NCBI GenBank assembly: GCA_015229005.1
Contig: JADGCL010000006.1
Location: 1 to 64,000, forward strand
Source of the DNA: Magnetococcales bacterium
GTDB lineage: Bacteria; Pseudomonadota; Magnetococcia; Magnetococcales; JADGCL01
DNA length: 64,000 bases
Direction: 5' to 3'
This document shows, piece after piece, positions 47,446 through 56,420 of this stretch. The translations under genes were made by a program, and so were the position numbers. Below the pieces are notes generated by a model. The model had not been told where the DNA came from, did not search any database, and was given only the letters and a program-made list of their open reading frames with translations. How positions within the stretch are numbered: position 1 is the stretch's first letter; each line of letters begins with the position of its first letter.

Positions 47446-48072
47446 ATGGAATCGGCTCCGATTGTGGTGGCGATGACGGGGGCCTCCGGGGCTGTTTACG
47501 GCCTTGGTCTGATTGCCCGGCTCCTGGCCGCCGGGCGGTCGGTCGAGCTGATGCTTTCCGCCGCCGGTTGTGAGGTCTTGGGCCTGGAGTGTGGCCTGGA
47601 TTGGCGGCTGGCGTCGGATCGGGAGATCGAGGCTGCGGCGCGGGGTCGTTTCGGGGCAGCGGCGGGGAAGTTACGCTATCATGGTCGGCGGGAGTGGTCG
47701 TCGTTCCTGGCTTCGGGCAGCGGCGGGCGGCGGTCGATGGTTGTCTGTCCCTGCTCGATGGGGACTCTGGCGGCGGTTGCCGGGGGGCTTTCGGACAACC
47801 TGATCGAGCGGGCGGCGGATGTGGCGATCAAGGAGAGATGGCCGTTGATCCTGGTTCCCCGGGAGATGCCCTTATCGGCGATCCACCTGGAGAACATGCT
47901 CAAGCTGGCGCGGCTGGGGGTGACCATCATGCCGGCGGCCCCCGGGTTTCACCATCGCCCGACGGGGATCGAGGGGTTGGTCGATTTTGTGGTCGCGCGG
48001 ATAATGGACCATCTGGGGGTGGCTCACCGGCTGATCCCTCCCTGGGACGGCGGCGGGGCGGTCGGGACGTGA
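47446..48072 (+). CDS. ubiX: Flavin prenyltransferase
   Basis: VVAMTGASGAVYGLGLIARLL; VVCPCSMGTLAAVAGGLSDNLIERAADVAIKERWPLILVPREMPLSAIHLENMLKL. Confidence 0.93.
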   Translation: MESAPIVVAMTGASGAVYGLGLIARLLAAGRSVELMLSAAGCEVLGLECGLDWRLASDREIEAAARGRFGAAAGKLRYHGRREWSSFLASGSGGRRSMVVCPCSMGTLAAVAGGLSDNLIERAADVAIKERWPLILVPREMPLSAIHLENMLKLARLGVTIMPAAPGFHHRPTGIEGLVDFVVARIMDHLGVAHRLIPPWDGGGAVGT

Positions 48073-48109
48073 TCGCGGGAAGGGACGAAGGAGAAGGGAT
48101 GGGCAGGCG

Positions 48110-49117
48110 ATGAAAAAGGTCGAGGTGTTGGCCCCTGCGGGCAATCTCCCCTCCCTGAAGGCGGCGGTGGCGAGTGGTGCGGACGCGGTCTATTTCGGTT
48201 TCCGCAACGCCACCAATGCGCGCAATTTCGAGGGGCTCAATTTCAGCGAGGTGGAAGCGAGGCAGGGGATCGAACACGCCCATCGTCACGGGGCCCGGGC
48301 CAACATCGTCCTGAACACTTTTCCCCAGGTCGATGACCCGACTCCCTGGTACCGGACGGTGGACCTGGCGGCGGAGTTGCGGGCCGATGCCCTGATATTG
48401 GCCAATATGGCCCTGCTTCGCTACGCGCGGGATCGCTATCCGGACCTTCCCCTGCACCTGTCGGTGCAGGCCTCGGCCTCGAACTCGGCGGCGATCGACT
48501 TCTTCCAACGCCACTTCGGGATCGAACGGGTGATCCTCCCCCGGGTCCTGACGATCGAGGAGATTCGTCGCCTCAAGGAGACGACGAGCGTGGAACTGGA
48601 GGTTTTCGCTTTCGGGGGGTTGTGTGTGATGGCGGAGGGGCGTTGTCATCTCTCCTCGTATGTGACCGGGGTGTCGCCCAACATCGAGGGCGTCTGTTCG
48701 CCGGCCCGGGCGGTCAGATTCGACCAGGAGGGAGGCCTTCTCAAGACCCGCCTCGGGGGGGTCTTGATCGCCCAGTACGGGGAAGGGGAAGACGCCGCCT
48801 ATCCGACCATCTGCAAGGGCCGGTTCGTGGCGGCGGATCGGGTCTACCATGTGATGGAGGAGCCGGGCTCGCTCAATATTCTTGAGATGTTGCCGGAGGT
48901 GATCGGTGCGGGGGTGGTGTCGCTCAAGATCGAGGGGCGGCAGCGGACGAAGTCCTATGTGGCCACGGTCACCCGGGTGATGCGGGAGGCGGTGGATGCC
49001 TATTACCGCCTGGGGGCGGAGGGTTTCCGGGCTCGACCAGGTTGGCTCAAGGTCCTCAATGCCACCTCCGAGGGGACGACCCACACCCTGGGGACCTATC
49101 AGGAGGCGTGGCAATAA
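48110..49117 (+). CDS. ubiU: U32-family protein UbiU (O2-independent ubiquinone hydroxylation)
   Basis: LAPAGNLPSLKAAVASGADAVYFGF..NARNFEGLNF; LCVMAEGRCHLSSYVTGVSPNIEGVCSPA. Confidence 0.9.
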   Translation: MKKVEVLAPAGNLPSLKAAVASGADAVYFGFRNATNARNFEGLNFSEVEARQGIEHAHRHGARANIVLNTFPQVDDPTPWYRTVDLAAELRADALILANMALLRYARDRYPDLPLHLSVQASASNSAAIDFFQRHFGIERVILPRVLTIEEIRRLKETTSVELEVFAFGGLCVMAEGRCHLSSYVTGVSPNIEGVCSPARAVRFDQEGGLLKTRLGGVLIAQYGEGEDAAYPTICKGRFVAADRVYHVMEEPGSLNILEMLPEVIGAGVVSLKIEGRQRTKSYVATVTRVMREAVDAYYRLGAEGFRARPGWLKVLNATSEGTTHTLGTYQEAWQ

Positions 49118-50019
49118 TGCGCATTGCCGTGGGGCCGGTTCTCTTCGATTGGGGGAAGCGGGCCATCGAGGAGTATTACCGCCGCCTGGCCTTCGAGAGC
49201 GAGGCCGACATTCTCTATTTGGGGGAGGTGGTCTGTTCCAAACGCCTGGGTCTGGGACCGGAGGAGTTGGGGCGGTTGGCCCGGGAGTTGGCCGGTTCGG
49301 GCAAGGAGGTGGTCTTTTCGACTCTGGGACTGGTGATGAACGACGGCGAACTGGAGCGGGTTCGCCGCGTCGTCGCCCTGGCCGGGGAACTGGGACTCAA
49401 GGTCGAGGCCAACGACATGGCGGCGATCGGCCTGGGAGAGGGGCAGCCGATGGTGGCGGGACCGCACATCAACACCTACAACCCGGAGACGCTGGCCTTT
49501 CTGGCCACGGTCGGGGTGGTGCGGGTGGTGCTGCCGGTGGAACTCTCCGCGCGTGCCATCGCCGGTGTGATCGGCAAGCGGGGCGATCTTCCCATGGAGC
49601 GGGAGCTCTTCGCCTATGGCCACATGCCGTTGACCTTTTCCGCACGTTGCTACACTGCCCGGGCCTTTGAGCTGCCGAAGTCCAATTGTCAGTACAAATG
49701 CGGGGAGTTCCCCGAAGGTCTCCCGACCATGACCCAGGACGGGAGCGATTTCCTGCTGATGAACGGTATCCAGACGATGTCCGCCCGGGTCTGTAACCTG
49801 GTGGCGGAAACCGAAGAGATCCAGGGGCTTGGGGTGGATATCGTGCGCCTCTCTCCCAGGAAGGAACGCTTCCGGGAGGTGGTGGGGCTCTGGCGGCAGC
49901 GTCTGGATGGGCGCCTGGATGCGGTGACCGCCGCCGCGAAATTGGCCGAACTGGATCCGGGTACGCGGTTCTGCAACGGCTATTTTCATGGTCGCCCCGG
50001 GTTGGAGCAGGTACCGTAA
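49117..50019 (+). CDS. ubiV: U32-family protein UbiV
   Basis: Overlaps the ubiU stop by 1 nt; RIAVGPVLFDWGKRAIEEYYRRLAFESEADILYLGEVVCSKR; NSNCQYKC-type Cys region (PKSNCQYKCGEFPEG). Confidence 0.9.
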   Translation: MRIAVGPVLFDWGKRAIEEYYRRLAFESEADILYLGEVVCSKRLGLGPEELGRLARELAGSGKEVVFSTLGLVMNDGELERVRRVVALAGELGLKVEANDMAAIGLGEGQPMVAGPHINTYNPETLAFLATVGVVRVVLPVELSARAIAGVIGKRGDLPMERELFAYGHMPLTFSARCYTARAFELPKSNCQYKCGEFPEGLPTMTQDGSDFLLMNGIQTMSARVCNLVAETEEIQGLGVDIVRLSPRKERFREVVGLWRQRLDGRLDAVTAAAKLAELDPGTRFCNGYFHGRPGLEQVP

Positions 50020-50157
50020 ACTGTCGCTGGGGGGCGGTCCCGCCGGGAGTGGGACCGGGGCGATGTTTCTCTCGGGCCTGAACCGAAGTACTTCTTGGGC
50101 CTGAACCGCAGATGATCTCAACCGCCGATTCCGACAACACCGGAAGGGAGGAGTGCC

Positions 50158-50418
50158 ATGCAAATCGACAACGCCATCATCGATCAGATCACCCAGAACC
50201 TGCTGGGAGTTTTTCAGTCCGTGGGGCATACCCGGGAGGAGATGATCCGCAAGATTCGGGAGGTGGTGCAGGAGGGGGCGGACCACTTCAACCTGATCAC
50301 ACGCGAGGAGTTCGAGGTCTCCCGGGAATTGTTGGCCAACACCCGGATCAAGGTCGAGACGCTGGAGAAGCGGCTTGCGGAGTTGGAGGCGGCCTTGACG
50401 GGGAAGGATGGGGGCTGA
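50158..50418 (+). CDS. ubiK: Ubiquinone biosynthesis accessory factor UbiK (BMFP family)
   Basis: DQITQNLLGVFQSVGHTREEMIRKIREVVQEGADHFNLITREEFEVSRELLANTRIKVETLEKRLAELE. Confidence 0.87.
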   Translation: MQIDNAIIDQITQNLLGVFQSVGHTREEMIRKIREVVQEGADHFNLITREEFEVSRELLANTRIKVETLEKRLAELEAALTGKDGG

Positions 50419-50478
50419 CCTCCGGCGTTCCGGGTGGGGTGGTCGGGATGTGATGCGGAAGGGGCTGGGGAGGCGGCG

Positions 50479-51909
50479 ATGAAGATGCGGGCCTATATCG
50501 GCGGCGAGTGGGTGGAGAGCGGACGGGAGCTTCCGGTTGTCAATCCCTACGATGGGCGGGAGGTGGCACGGGTCGGTCTTTGTGGGCCGGCGGAGATGGA
50601 GCGCGCCCTGGAGGCGGCGGTCGATTCCCTGGAGACCACACGCCGGCTGGAGCCCTACGAACGGGCGCGGAGCCTGGCATTGGTCCGGGATGGGATGCAG
50701 GTTCGGCGCGAGGAGTTTGCCCGGGCGCTTACCTCCGAGAATGGCAAGACCTTGGCGGAATCCCGGTTGGAGGTGGACCGGGCGGTTGCCACCTTCGATA
50801 TCGCCGTGGGGGAGGCTACCCGGGTTTACGGGGAGGCCTATGACCTGGGGGTCAATCCCATGGGGGCCGGGCGCCGGGCGCTGGTGCGGCGCTATCCGGT
50901 CGGGGTGGTCTCGGCGATCGCTCCCTTCAATTTTCCCTTGAATCTGGCGATTCACAAGGTGGCCCCGGCGATGGCGGCGGGGTGTCCGGTGGTGTTGAAG
51001 CCGGCCTCCAAGACGCCGGTCACGGCCCTGATGCTGGCCGGTCTGATCGAGGCTTCGGGATGGCCGAGGGGGGCCTTTTCGGTGGTGCCGAGTGATCGGG
51101 CCGCCGGGCAGATTCTGGTCACGGATGAACGGATCAAGCTCCTCTCCTTTACCGGCTCGCCGGAGGTTGGTTGGAAGATGAAGCGGGAGGCGGGCCGCAA
51201 GAAGGTTGTCCTGGAGCTGGGAGGCAACGCCGGTCTGATCATCGACCGGGATGTGGCCGATTGGGATTGGCTGATTCGTCGCACTCTGATGGGGGCCTTT
51301 TACCAGTGCGGTCAGGTTTGCATTTCGGTGCAGAGGATTTTTGTCCATCGGGAGATTCTGGACGAGTTCCGGGAGCGTTTCCGGCGGGCGGCGGAGGGGC
51401 TCAGGTCGGGGGATCCGGCGGAGGAGTCGACCACTCTCGGACCGTTGATCGACTCGGGTAGTCGTGAGCGGTTGCAGGATTGGGTGGCGGAGGCCTTGGA
51501 TCGGGGGGCGCGTCTGGTCACGGGGAACACCATCGCTCCCGGGGGGCAGGGCAACTGCATGACGGCGACGATTTTGGAGGAGGTGGGGTCCTCCTGCCGG
51601 ATCGCGGCGGAAGAGGCCTTTGGTCCGGTGGTGACCTTGACCCCGGTTGATTCCATGGAAGAGGCGTTTCAGCGGGTCAACGATTCCCGCTTTGGTCTGC
51701 AGTGCGGCATCTTCACCCGCGACTTCAAGACGGTCATGCGGGCGTTGGATGTCCTGGAGGTCGGCGGGGTGATCCATGACGATGTTCCCTCGTTTCGGGT
51801 CGACAGCATGCCCTATGGCGGGCTGAAGGATTCCGGTCTGGGACGGGAGGGTGTGCGCTATGCCATGAACGACATGCTGGAGGAGAGGGTGTTGGTTTAT
51901 CGCCCATGA
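50479..51909 (+). CDS. Aldehyde dehydrogenase family protein
   Basis: YPVGVVSAIAPFNFPLNLAIHKVAPAMAAGCPVVLKPASKTP; SFTGSPEVGWKMK; LELGGNAGLIID; YQCGQVCISVQRIFV. Confidence 0.93.
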   Translation: MKMRAYIGGEWVESGRELPVVNPYDGREVARVGLCGPAEMERALEAAVDSLETTRRLEPYERARSLALVRDGMQVRREEFARALTSENGKTLAESRLEVDRAVATFDIAVGEATRVYGEAYDLGVNPMGAGRRALVRRYPVGVVSAIAPFNFPLNLAIHKVAPAMAAGCPVVLKPASKTPVTALMLAGLIEASGWPRGAFSVVPSDRAAGQILVTDERIKLLSFTGSPEVGWKMKREAGRKKVVLELGGNAGLIIDRDVADWDWLIRRTLMGAFYQCGQVCISVQRIFVHREILDEFRERFRRAAEGLRSGDPAEESTTLGPLIDSGSRERLQDWVAEALDRGARLVTGNTIAPGGQGNCMTATILEEVGSSCRIAAEEAFGPVVTLTPVDSMEEAFQRVNDSRFGLQCGIFTRDFKTVMRALDVLEVGGVIHDDVPSFRVDSMPYGGLKDSGLGREGVRYAMNDMLEERVLVYRP

Positions 51910-51949
51910 GGCTCCTGGCAGGGGATGGGGAGACAGTGGAAGAAAAATC

Positions 51950-53473
51950 GTGTTAGCTCGTGTGGAAACCATTGCCCTGGAGGGGATCGCTGCCCGTCCC
52001 GTCGAAGTTGAGGTCGACGCGTCGGTAGGGATGCCTGGGCTCCATATCGTCGGGTTGCCGGAAGGGGCGGTTCGGGAGGCCAAGGATCGGGTGACGGCGG
52101 CGGTAGGCAATGCCGGAATCAGGCTGCCCAAACGTCGAGTCACGGTCAATCTGGCGCCGGCGGATTTGCCCAAGGCGGGGAGTGCCTATGATTTGCCGAT
52201 CGCCCTGGGTCTGCTGGTCGCTTTGGGCAAGCTGCCGGCGGAGGGGTTGAAGGGGCGCCTTTTTTTGGGCGAATTGGCGCTCGATGGTCGGATCAAGCCG
52301 GTGCCGGGGGTGTTGCCGGCGGCGATCCTGGCCCGTCGGTCGGGGTTTCGGGAGTTGATCATCCCGGCGGAGAACGGTTTGGAGGCGTCCCTGGCTCCAG
52401 GGATTGCGGTGGTGACACCAGCGACGTTGACCGATCTTGTCTGGCATCTCCTTGGGGAGCGCCCGCTGGCGCCGCTGGCGGAGGCCGATTGGCGCCAGTG
52501 GCTGGATGGGGAGCGGCCATCGGGCGGGGATCTGGCGGACGTCAAGGGGCAGGAGCATGCCAAGCGGGCGTTGGAGATCGTCGCGGCGGGGGGGCACAAC
52601 CTGTTGATGAGCGGTCCGCCGGGGTCGGGCAAGACGATGCTGGCACGGTGTCTTCCCGGGATTTTGCCGCACCTCTCTCTGGACGAGTCCCTGGAAGTGA
52701 CGGCGGTTCACTCGGTGGCGGGGAAGCTTCCGAGCGGGCGACCGCTGGTGGGATCGCGACCGTTTCGTGCCCCGCACCACACGGCCTCGCATGTGGCGTT
52801 GATTGGAGGGGGGAGTTTTCCCCGACCGGGGGAGGTGAGTCTGGCGCATCGGGGGATCCTCTTTCTGGACGAGATCCCGGAGTTTGGGCGCACGGCGCTG
52901 GAGGTGTTGCGGGAGCCGTTGGAGTCGGGGGATGTGGTCATTTCGCGGGCGGCGCGCAGCATTCGTTTTCCGGCGCGTTTCCAGCTTGTTGCGGCCTGCA
53001 ACCCGTGTCCATGCGGTCACCAGGGGGATCCTTCGCGTGTGTGCCGGTGCAGTCCGGTGCAGGTCTCGCGGTATCGTTCGCGTCTCTCCGGGCCGTTGTT
53101 GGATCGGATCGACCTTCACGTCGAGGTTCCGCCGGTCCCTTCGGAGGTATTGGTGGGATTGCCCAAGGGGGAGAGTTCAGGGTCGGTTCGGGGGCGTGTG
53201 GAGGGGGCTCGGGAGAGGCAGGGGCTGCGCCAGGGGCCCGGATTGTTGAATGCCAATCTGGACGGGGGGGATCTGGCGGCCCACGCGGGGCTTTCGGTGG
53301 AGGGGCGGGAATTGATGTTGGAGGCGGGGCGGAGGCTCGGTTTTTCCGCACGGACCCATCATCGGGTGATTCGGGTGGCACGCACGGTGGCGGATCTGGC
53401 CGGCAGTGAGGTGATCGACACCGACCATTTGGCCGAGGCGGTGCAGTTCCGGGTGGGAGGGAGGTTTCAGTAG
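51950..53473 (+). CDS. comM: YifB/ComM-family Mg chelatase-like AAA ATPase
   Basis: VDASVGMPGLHIVGLPEGAVREAKDRVTAAVGNAG; LLMSGPPGSGKTMLARCLPGILP; FRAPHHTASHVALIGGG; LVAACNPCPCGH. Confidence 0.93.
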   Translation: MLARVETIALEGIAARPVEVEVDASVGMPGLHIVGLPEGAVREAKDRVTAAVGNAGIRLPKRRVTVNLAPADLPKAGSAYDLPIALGLLVALGKLPAEGLKGRLFLGELALDGRIKPVPGVLPAAILARRSGFRELIIPAENGLEASLAPGIAVVTPATLTDLVWHLLGERPLAPLAEADWRQWLDGERPSGGDLADVKGQEHAKRALEIVAAGGHNLLMSGPPGSGKTMLARCLPGILPHLSLDESLEVTAVHSVAGKLPSGRPLVGSRPFRAPHHTASHVALIGGGSFPRPGEVSLAHRGILFLDEIPEFGRTALEVLREPLESGDVVISRAARSIRFPARFQLVAACNPCPCGHQGDPSRVCRCSPVQVSRYRSRLSGPLLDRIDLHVEVPPVPSEVLVGLPKGESSGSVRGRVEGARERQGLRQGPGLLNANLDGGDLAAHAGLSVEGRELMLEAGRRLGFSARTHHRVIRVARTVADLAGSEVIDTDHLAEAVQFRVGGRFQ

Positions 53474-53530
53474 GTGCGCTCTCCTCCAGGAGAGTACGCG
53501 GGCAACGGATTGTTGTGTTCCGCAGAAAAC

Positions 53531-53548
53531 GGGGGGGGGGGGGGGGGG
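53531..53548 (+). repeat. Homopolymeric G tract (about 18 G)
   Basis: Uninterrupted run of G between comM and the EPS chain-length gene. Confidence 0.8.
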
Positions 53549-53738
53549 CTTTTTCTTTCGGGGCGGGTGACGGGGGCCGGAGAGGTGCGAGGTGGGCCTT
53601 GAACGGCCCTGTTGTCGCCTCGCCGGCGGTGTTCGGTGCCATCGTTGACTCGACAGCGGAGTGGGGGCCTCTTCCCCGCGTTCCGCGGACCAGGGTTCCA
53701 GACCCGGACTCCAAACAGAATTCAGGCGACGTTGCGGC

Positions 53739-55328
53739 ATGCAGGAATTTGGCGTACGCGATATCTATAACTTGGTTTTCGTCCATGCCCGGGGCATGTG
53801 GCGGCATCGCTGGCATATGATGCTGGTGGCTTGGTTCGTCTGCATCTCCGGTTGGATCGCTGTCTCGTTCATGAAGGATCAATACCTTGCGACCGCCAGG
53901 GTCGCTATCGAGGATCCGAACATCGATGTGGCCTCGGTCCTCGGCGCCGGGGGCAATCTGGCCTTTCCGGATGTCACCCGCGAGGCCCGGCGGGTGCTTC
54001 AGGGGTTGCTGAGCCGGGAGAATATCGTCAAGGCTCTGCGGCAGACCGACTTGGGCCGCTACTTCGAGGATGGCGCGAACGAAATGGAGATGGAGCGGGT
54101 CATCAGCGAGACCCGTTCCCAGGTCTCCGTCCGCGCCGCTGACGAGCAGTCCAGCATCTTCGTTATTTCGCACCGACATAATGTCCCGAGGATCACCTTC
54201 CAGGTCGTCTCTGCCCTGGTCTCGCTATTGCCACAGGAGTCGGTCGGGGGGTCGGAGGGGGGCAAGATCCAGACGACCAAGGAGTTTATCCACGAGCGGG
54301 TCAATCAGCTCAAGGACAAGGTCATCGAGGCCCAGACCCGGCTCAGGGATTTCGAAAAGGAACACTACCTGATCATCTCCCAGGAAGGGGGAGGGTACTA
54401 CGCCCGGGTCAAGGCGCTGATCGAGAAGATCGAAAGTGAGACCGCAAAGGGCCGGGAGCTGGAGGCCCGCCGACTGGAGCTGCAGAAACAGATGCGGGAC
54501 ATGGAGTCGCGCCTGGAGTCGCCGACCCGGGATTTGGATCGCCGGATCCAGGAGCTGAACCAGAAACTGATTGAACTTCAGGCCAAAACCTATGCGAAGG
54601 GCGGGCAGGTCCTGCCCCTCTACCCGGACACACATTCGGATGTGATCGCCCTGCGTGGGGCGATCGCCTCCCTGGAACAGCAGAAGCTGGATCGCTCCAA
54701 GCCGACGCGGGACGGTGGCGATGATCCCAACCTCTGGCAGTTGGAAGCGGATCCGGTCTACCGCAAACTCAAGAGTTCCCTGGGGCAGGTCGATGTCGAG
54801 CTGGGCTCGCTCCATGCCCGGATCTCTGAGTTGCAGGCGAAGCTTGCCGAGTTGAAAAGCCTCGAAGAGGGGCTTCCGACGGCGGAAAACGAATATCTTC
54901 GCCTGAAGCAGAATCTGGAATTCCTGAAGGCCCAGATGATGGAACTTCTGAACCGCAAGGGGCAGACGGAGTTCCGGGTGGATATCGAGGAGAGCATGAC
55001 CAAGTATGTCCGGTTCGCGGTGCTGGAGCCGCCCTCGTTACCGTTCCACCCGATCGGGCCGAATCGTCCGTTGTTTTTATCGGTAGTCCTGGTCGGCGGG
55101 ATCCTGGCTGGTTTGGCGATGGCTTTGTTTCTGTCGGTGGTGCGTCCCGTTTTCGATACGACGGCGACCATGAAGAACGTCTTGGGGTTGCCAGTCCTGG
55201 GGACGGTCTCGATGTTCGATGATCGTCCGGGAATGGGTTTGGTCGAGTCGCGGGTCTTTTTTCTTCTCTCTCTGGCGGGCCTGTTCGGGGCCTATCTGGG
55301 GATTCTCATGTTTTTCCGCCTTATCTGA
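53739..55328 (+). CDS. Wzz/GumC-like exopolysaccharide chain-length determinant
   Basis: N-terminal TM, long coiled coil, PSLPFHPIGPNRPLFLSVVLVGGILAGLAMALFLSVVRPVFDTTATMKNVLGLPVLGTV. Confidence 0.88.
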   Translation: MQEFGVRDIYNLVFVHARGMWRHRWHMMLVAWFVCISGWIAVSFMKDQYLATARVAIEDPNIDVASVLGAGGNLAFPDVTREARRVLQGLLSRENIVKALRQTDLGRYFEDGANEMEMERVISETRSQVSVRAADEQSSIFVISHRHNVPRITFQVVSALVSLLPQESVGGSEGGKIQTTKEFIHERVNQLKDKVIEAQTRLRDFEKEHYLIISQEGGGYYARVKALIEKIESETAKGRELEARRLELQKQMRDMESRLESPTRDLDRRIQELNQKLIELQAKTYAKGGQVLPLYPDTHSDVIALRGAIASLEQQKLDRSKPTRDGGDDPNLWQLEADPVYRKLKSSLGQVDVELGSLHARISELQAKLAELKSLEEGLPTAENEYLRLKQNLEFLKAQMMELLNRKGQTEFRVDIEESMTKYVRFAVLEPPSLPFHPIGPNRPLFLSVVLVGGILAGLAMALFLSVVRPVFDTTATMKNVLGLPVLGTVSMFDDRPGMGLVESRVFFLLSLAGLFGAYLGILMFFRLI

Positions 55329-55384
55329 CGGCCGCTGGTGGGGAGGGTGGTTCACCTTCCCTCGTTATCCACGGGGTTTCCGGT

Positions 55385-56290
55385 ATGAGCATGGACAGCG
55401 TACGCAAGAAGGTCATCCTCGACTTCGACAAGCTGCGGGCCAAAGGGGTTCTGACCCCTGACGAGGGGCGGAGTACGGTGGCCGAGGAGTACCGGATCAT
55501 CAAGCGTCCCCTGTTGCTCAACGCCACCAATCGGGGTCCTGGTGGGGTCCACAAGGGCAACATGATCATGGTGACGAGCGCTTTCCCCAAGGAGGGAAAG
55601 ACCTTCACCGCCATCAATCTGGCCATGAGTTTGGCGGCGGAGATGGACAGCACCGTCCTCCTGGTGGATGGTGATGTGGCCAAGCCCTCCGTGGCCAGGG
55701 TGTTGGGGTTCAAGGCCAAGGTTGGTCTGATCGACTGTCTGTTGGGGAAGGTCCAGGATTTCTCCGAGGTGCTGATCCGGACGAATGTCCCGAAGCTGAT
55801 GCTCTTGCCTTCCGGACGGTTGCACCACCATGCGACAGAGTTGCTGGCGAGCGAGAATATGCGGTTGCTTTTGGAGGAGATGCTCAGGACCGGACCGGAC
55901 CGGATCGTGGTCTTCGATTCACCGCCGTTGCTGGTCACCACAGAGGCCCGGGAGTTGGCACGTAATATGGGGCAGATTGTCATGGTGGTGGAGGCGGAGC
56001 GGACGCCGCAGATGGCGGTCAAGGATGCGCTGGATCAGTTGGACAATCTGGAGATTGTGGGAATGGTTCTCAACAAAACCCGTGGCCGAGGGGGTGGGGG
56101 CTATTATGGCTACGGCGGCTACGGCGGCTACGGTGGCTACGGTGGTTATGGTGGTTACGGGGGCCAAGGGGGTGGGGGCTACGGTAGCTACGGGGGCTAT
56201 GGTGGGTATGGCAAGCGTGGGGGTGGAAGTTATGGGGGCGCCCCGAAAAGCAGAAAGGGCAATTTCTGGAAGAAGCTGCTCGGGATGTGA
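55385..56290 (+). CDS. CpsD/CapB-type BY-kinase (tyrosine autokinase) with Gly/Tyr-rich tail
   Basis: MIMVTSAFPKEGKTFTAINLAMSLA (Walker A), VLLVDGDVAKPSV (Walker A'), VVFDSPPLL; tail YYGYGGYGGYGGYGGYGGYGGQGGGGYGSYGGYGGYG. Confidence 0.92.
   Translation: MSMDSVRKKVILDFDKLRAKGVLTPDEGRSTVAEEYRIIKRPLLLNATNRGPGGVHKGNMIMVTSAFPKEGKTFTAINLAMSLAAEMDSTVLLVDGDVAKPSVARVLGFKAKVGLIDCLLGKVQDFSEVLIRTNVPKLMLLPSGRLHHHATELLASENMRLLLEEMLRTGPDRIVVFDSPPLLVTTEARELARNMGQIVMVVEAERTPQMAVKDALDQLDNLEIVGMVLNKTRGRGGGGYYGYGGYGGYGGYGGYGGYGGQGGGGYGSYGGYGGYGKRGGGSYGGAPKSRKGNFWKKLLGM
56098..56250 (+). repeat. In-gene tandem 9-bp (GGY) repeat tract
   Basis: GGCTACGGC/GGCTACGGT/GGTTATGGT units encoding (GGY)n. Confidence 0.85.
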
Positions 56291-56420
56291 CTCCAGGCTG
56301 GTTTGGCGAGGTTGGGGCCGGGTGTGAGGCGCGTTGTTGGTGAGTGGCGTCGTCTTCTCGCCGTCGGGTTTGGTCGGCTGTCTCTTCCTGGCTGGTGAGG
56401 ACCGCCTGGTGACGGGCTGT

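Noticed and set aside
49099-52173. 1024-aa minus-strand ORF
   Set aside because: Antisense shadow of ubiV, ubiK and ALDH, which have clear family motifs; Arg/His/Pro/Leu-rich composition typical of high-GC antisense frames.
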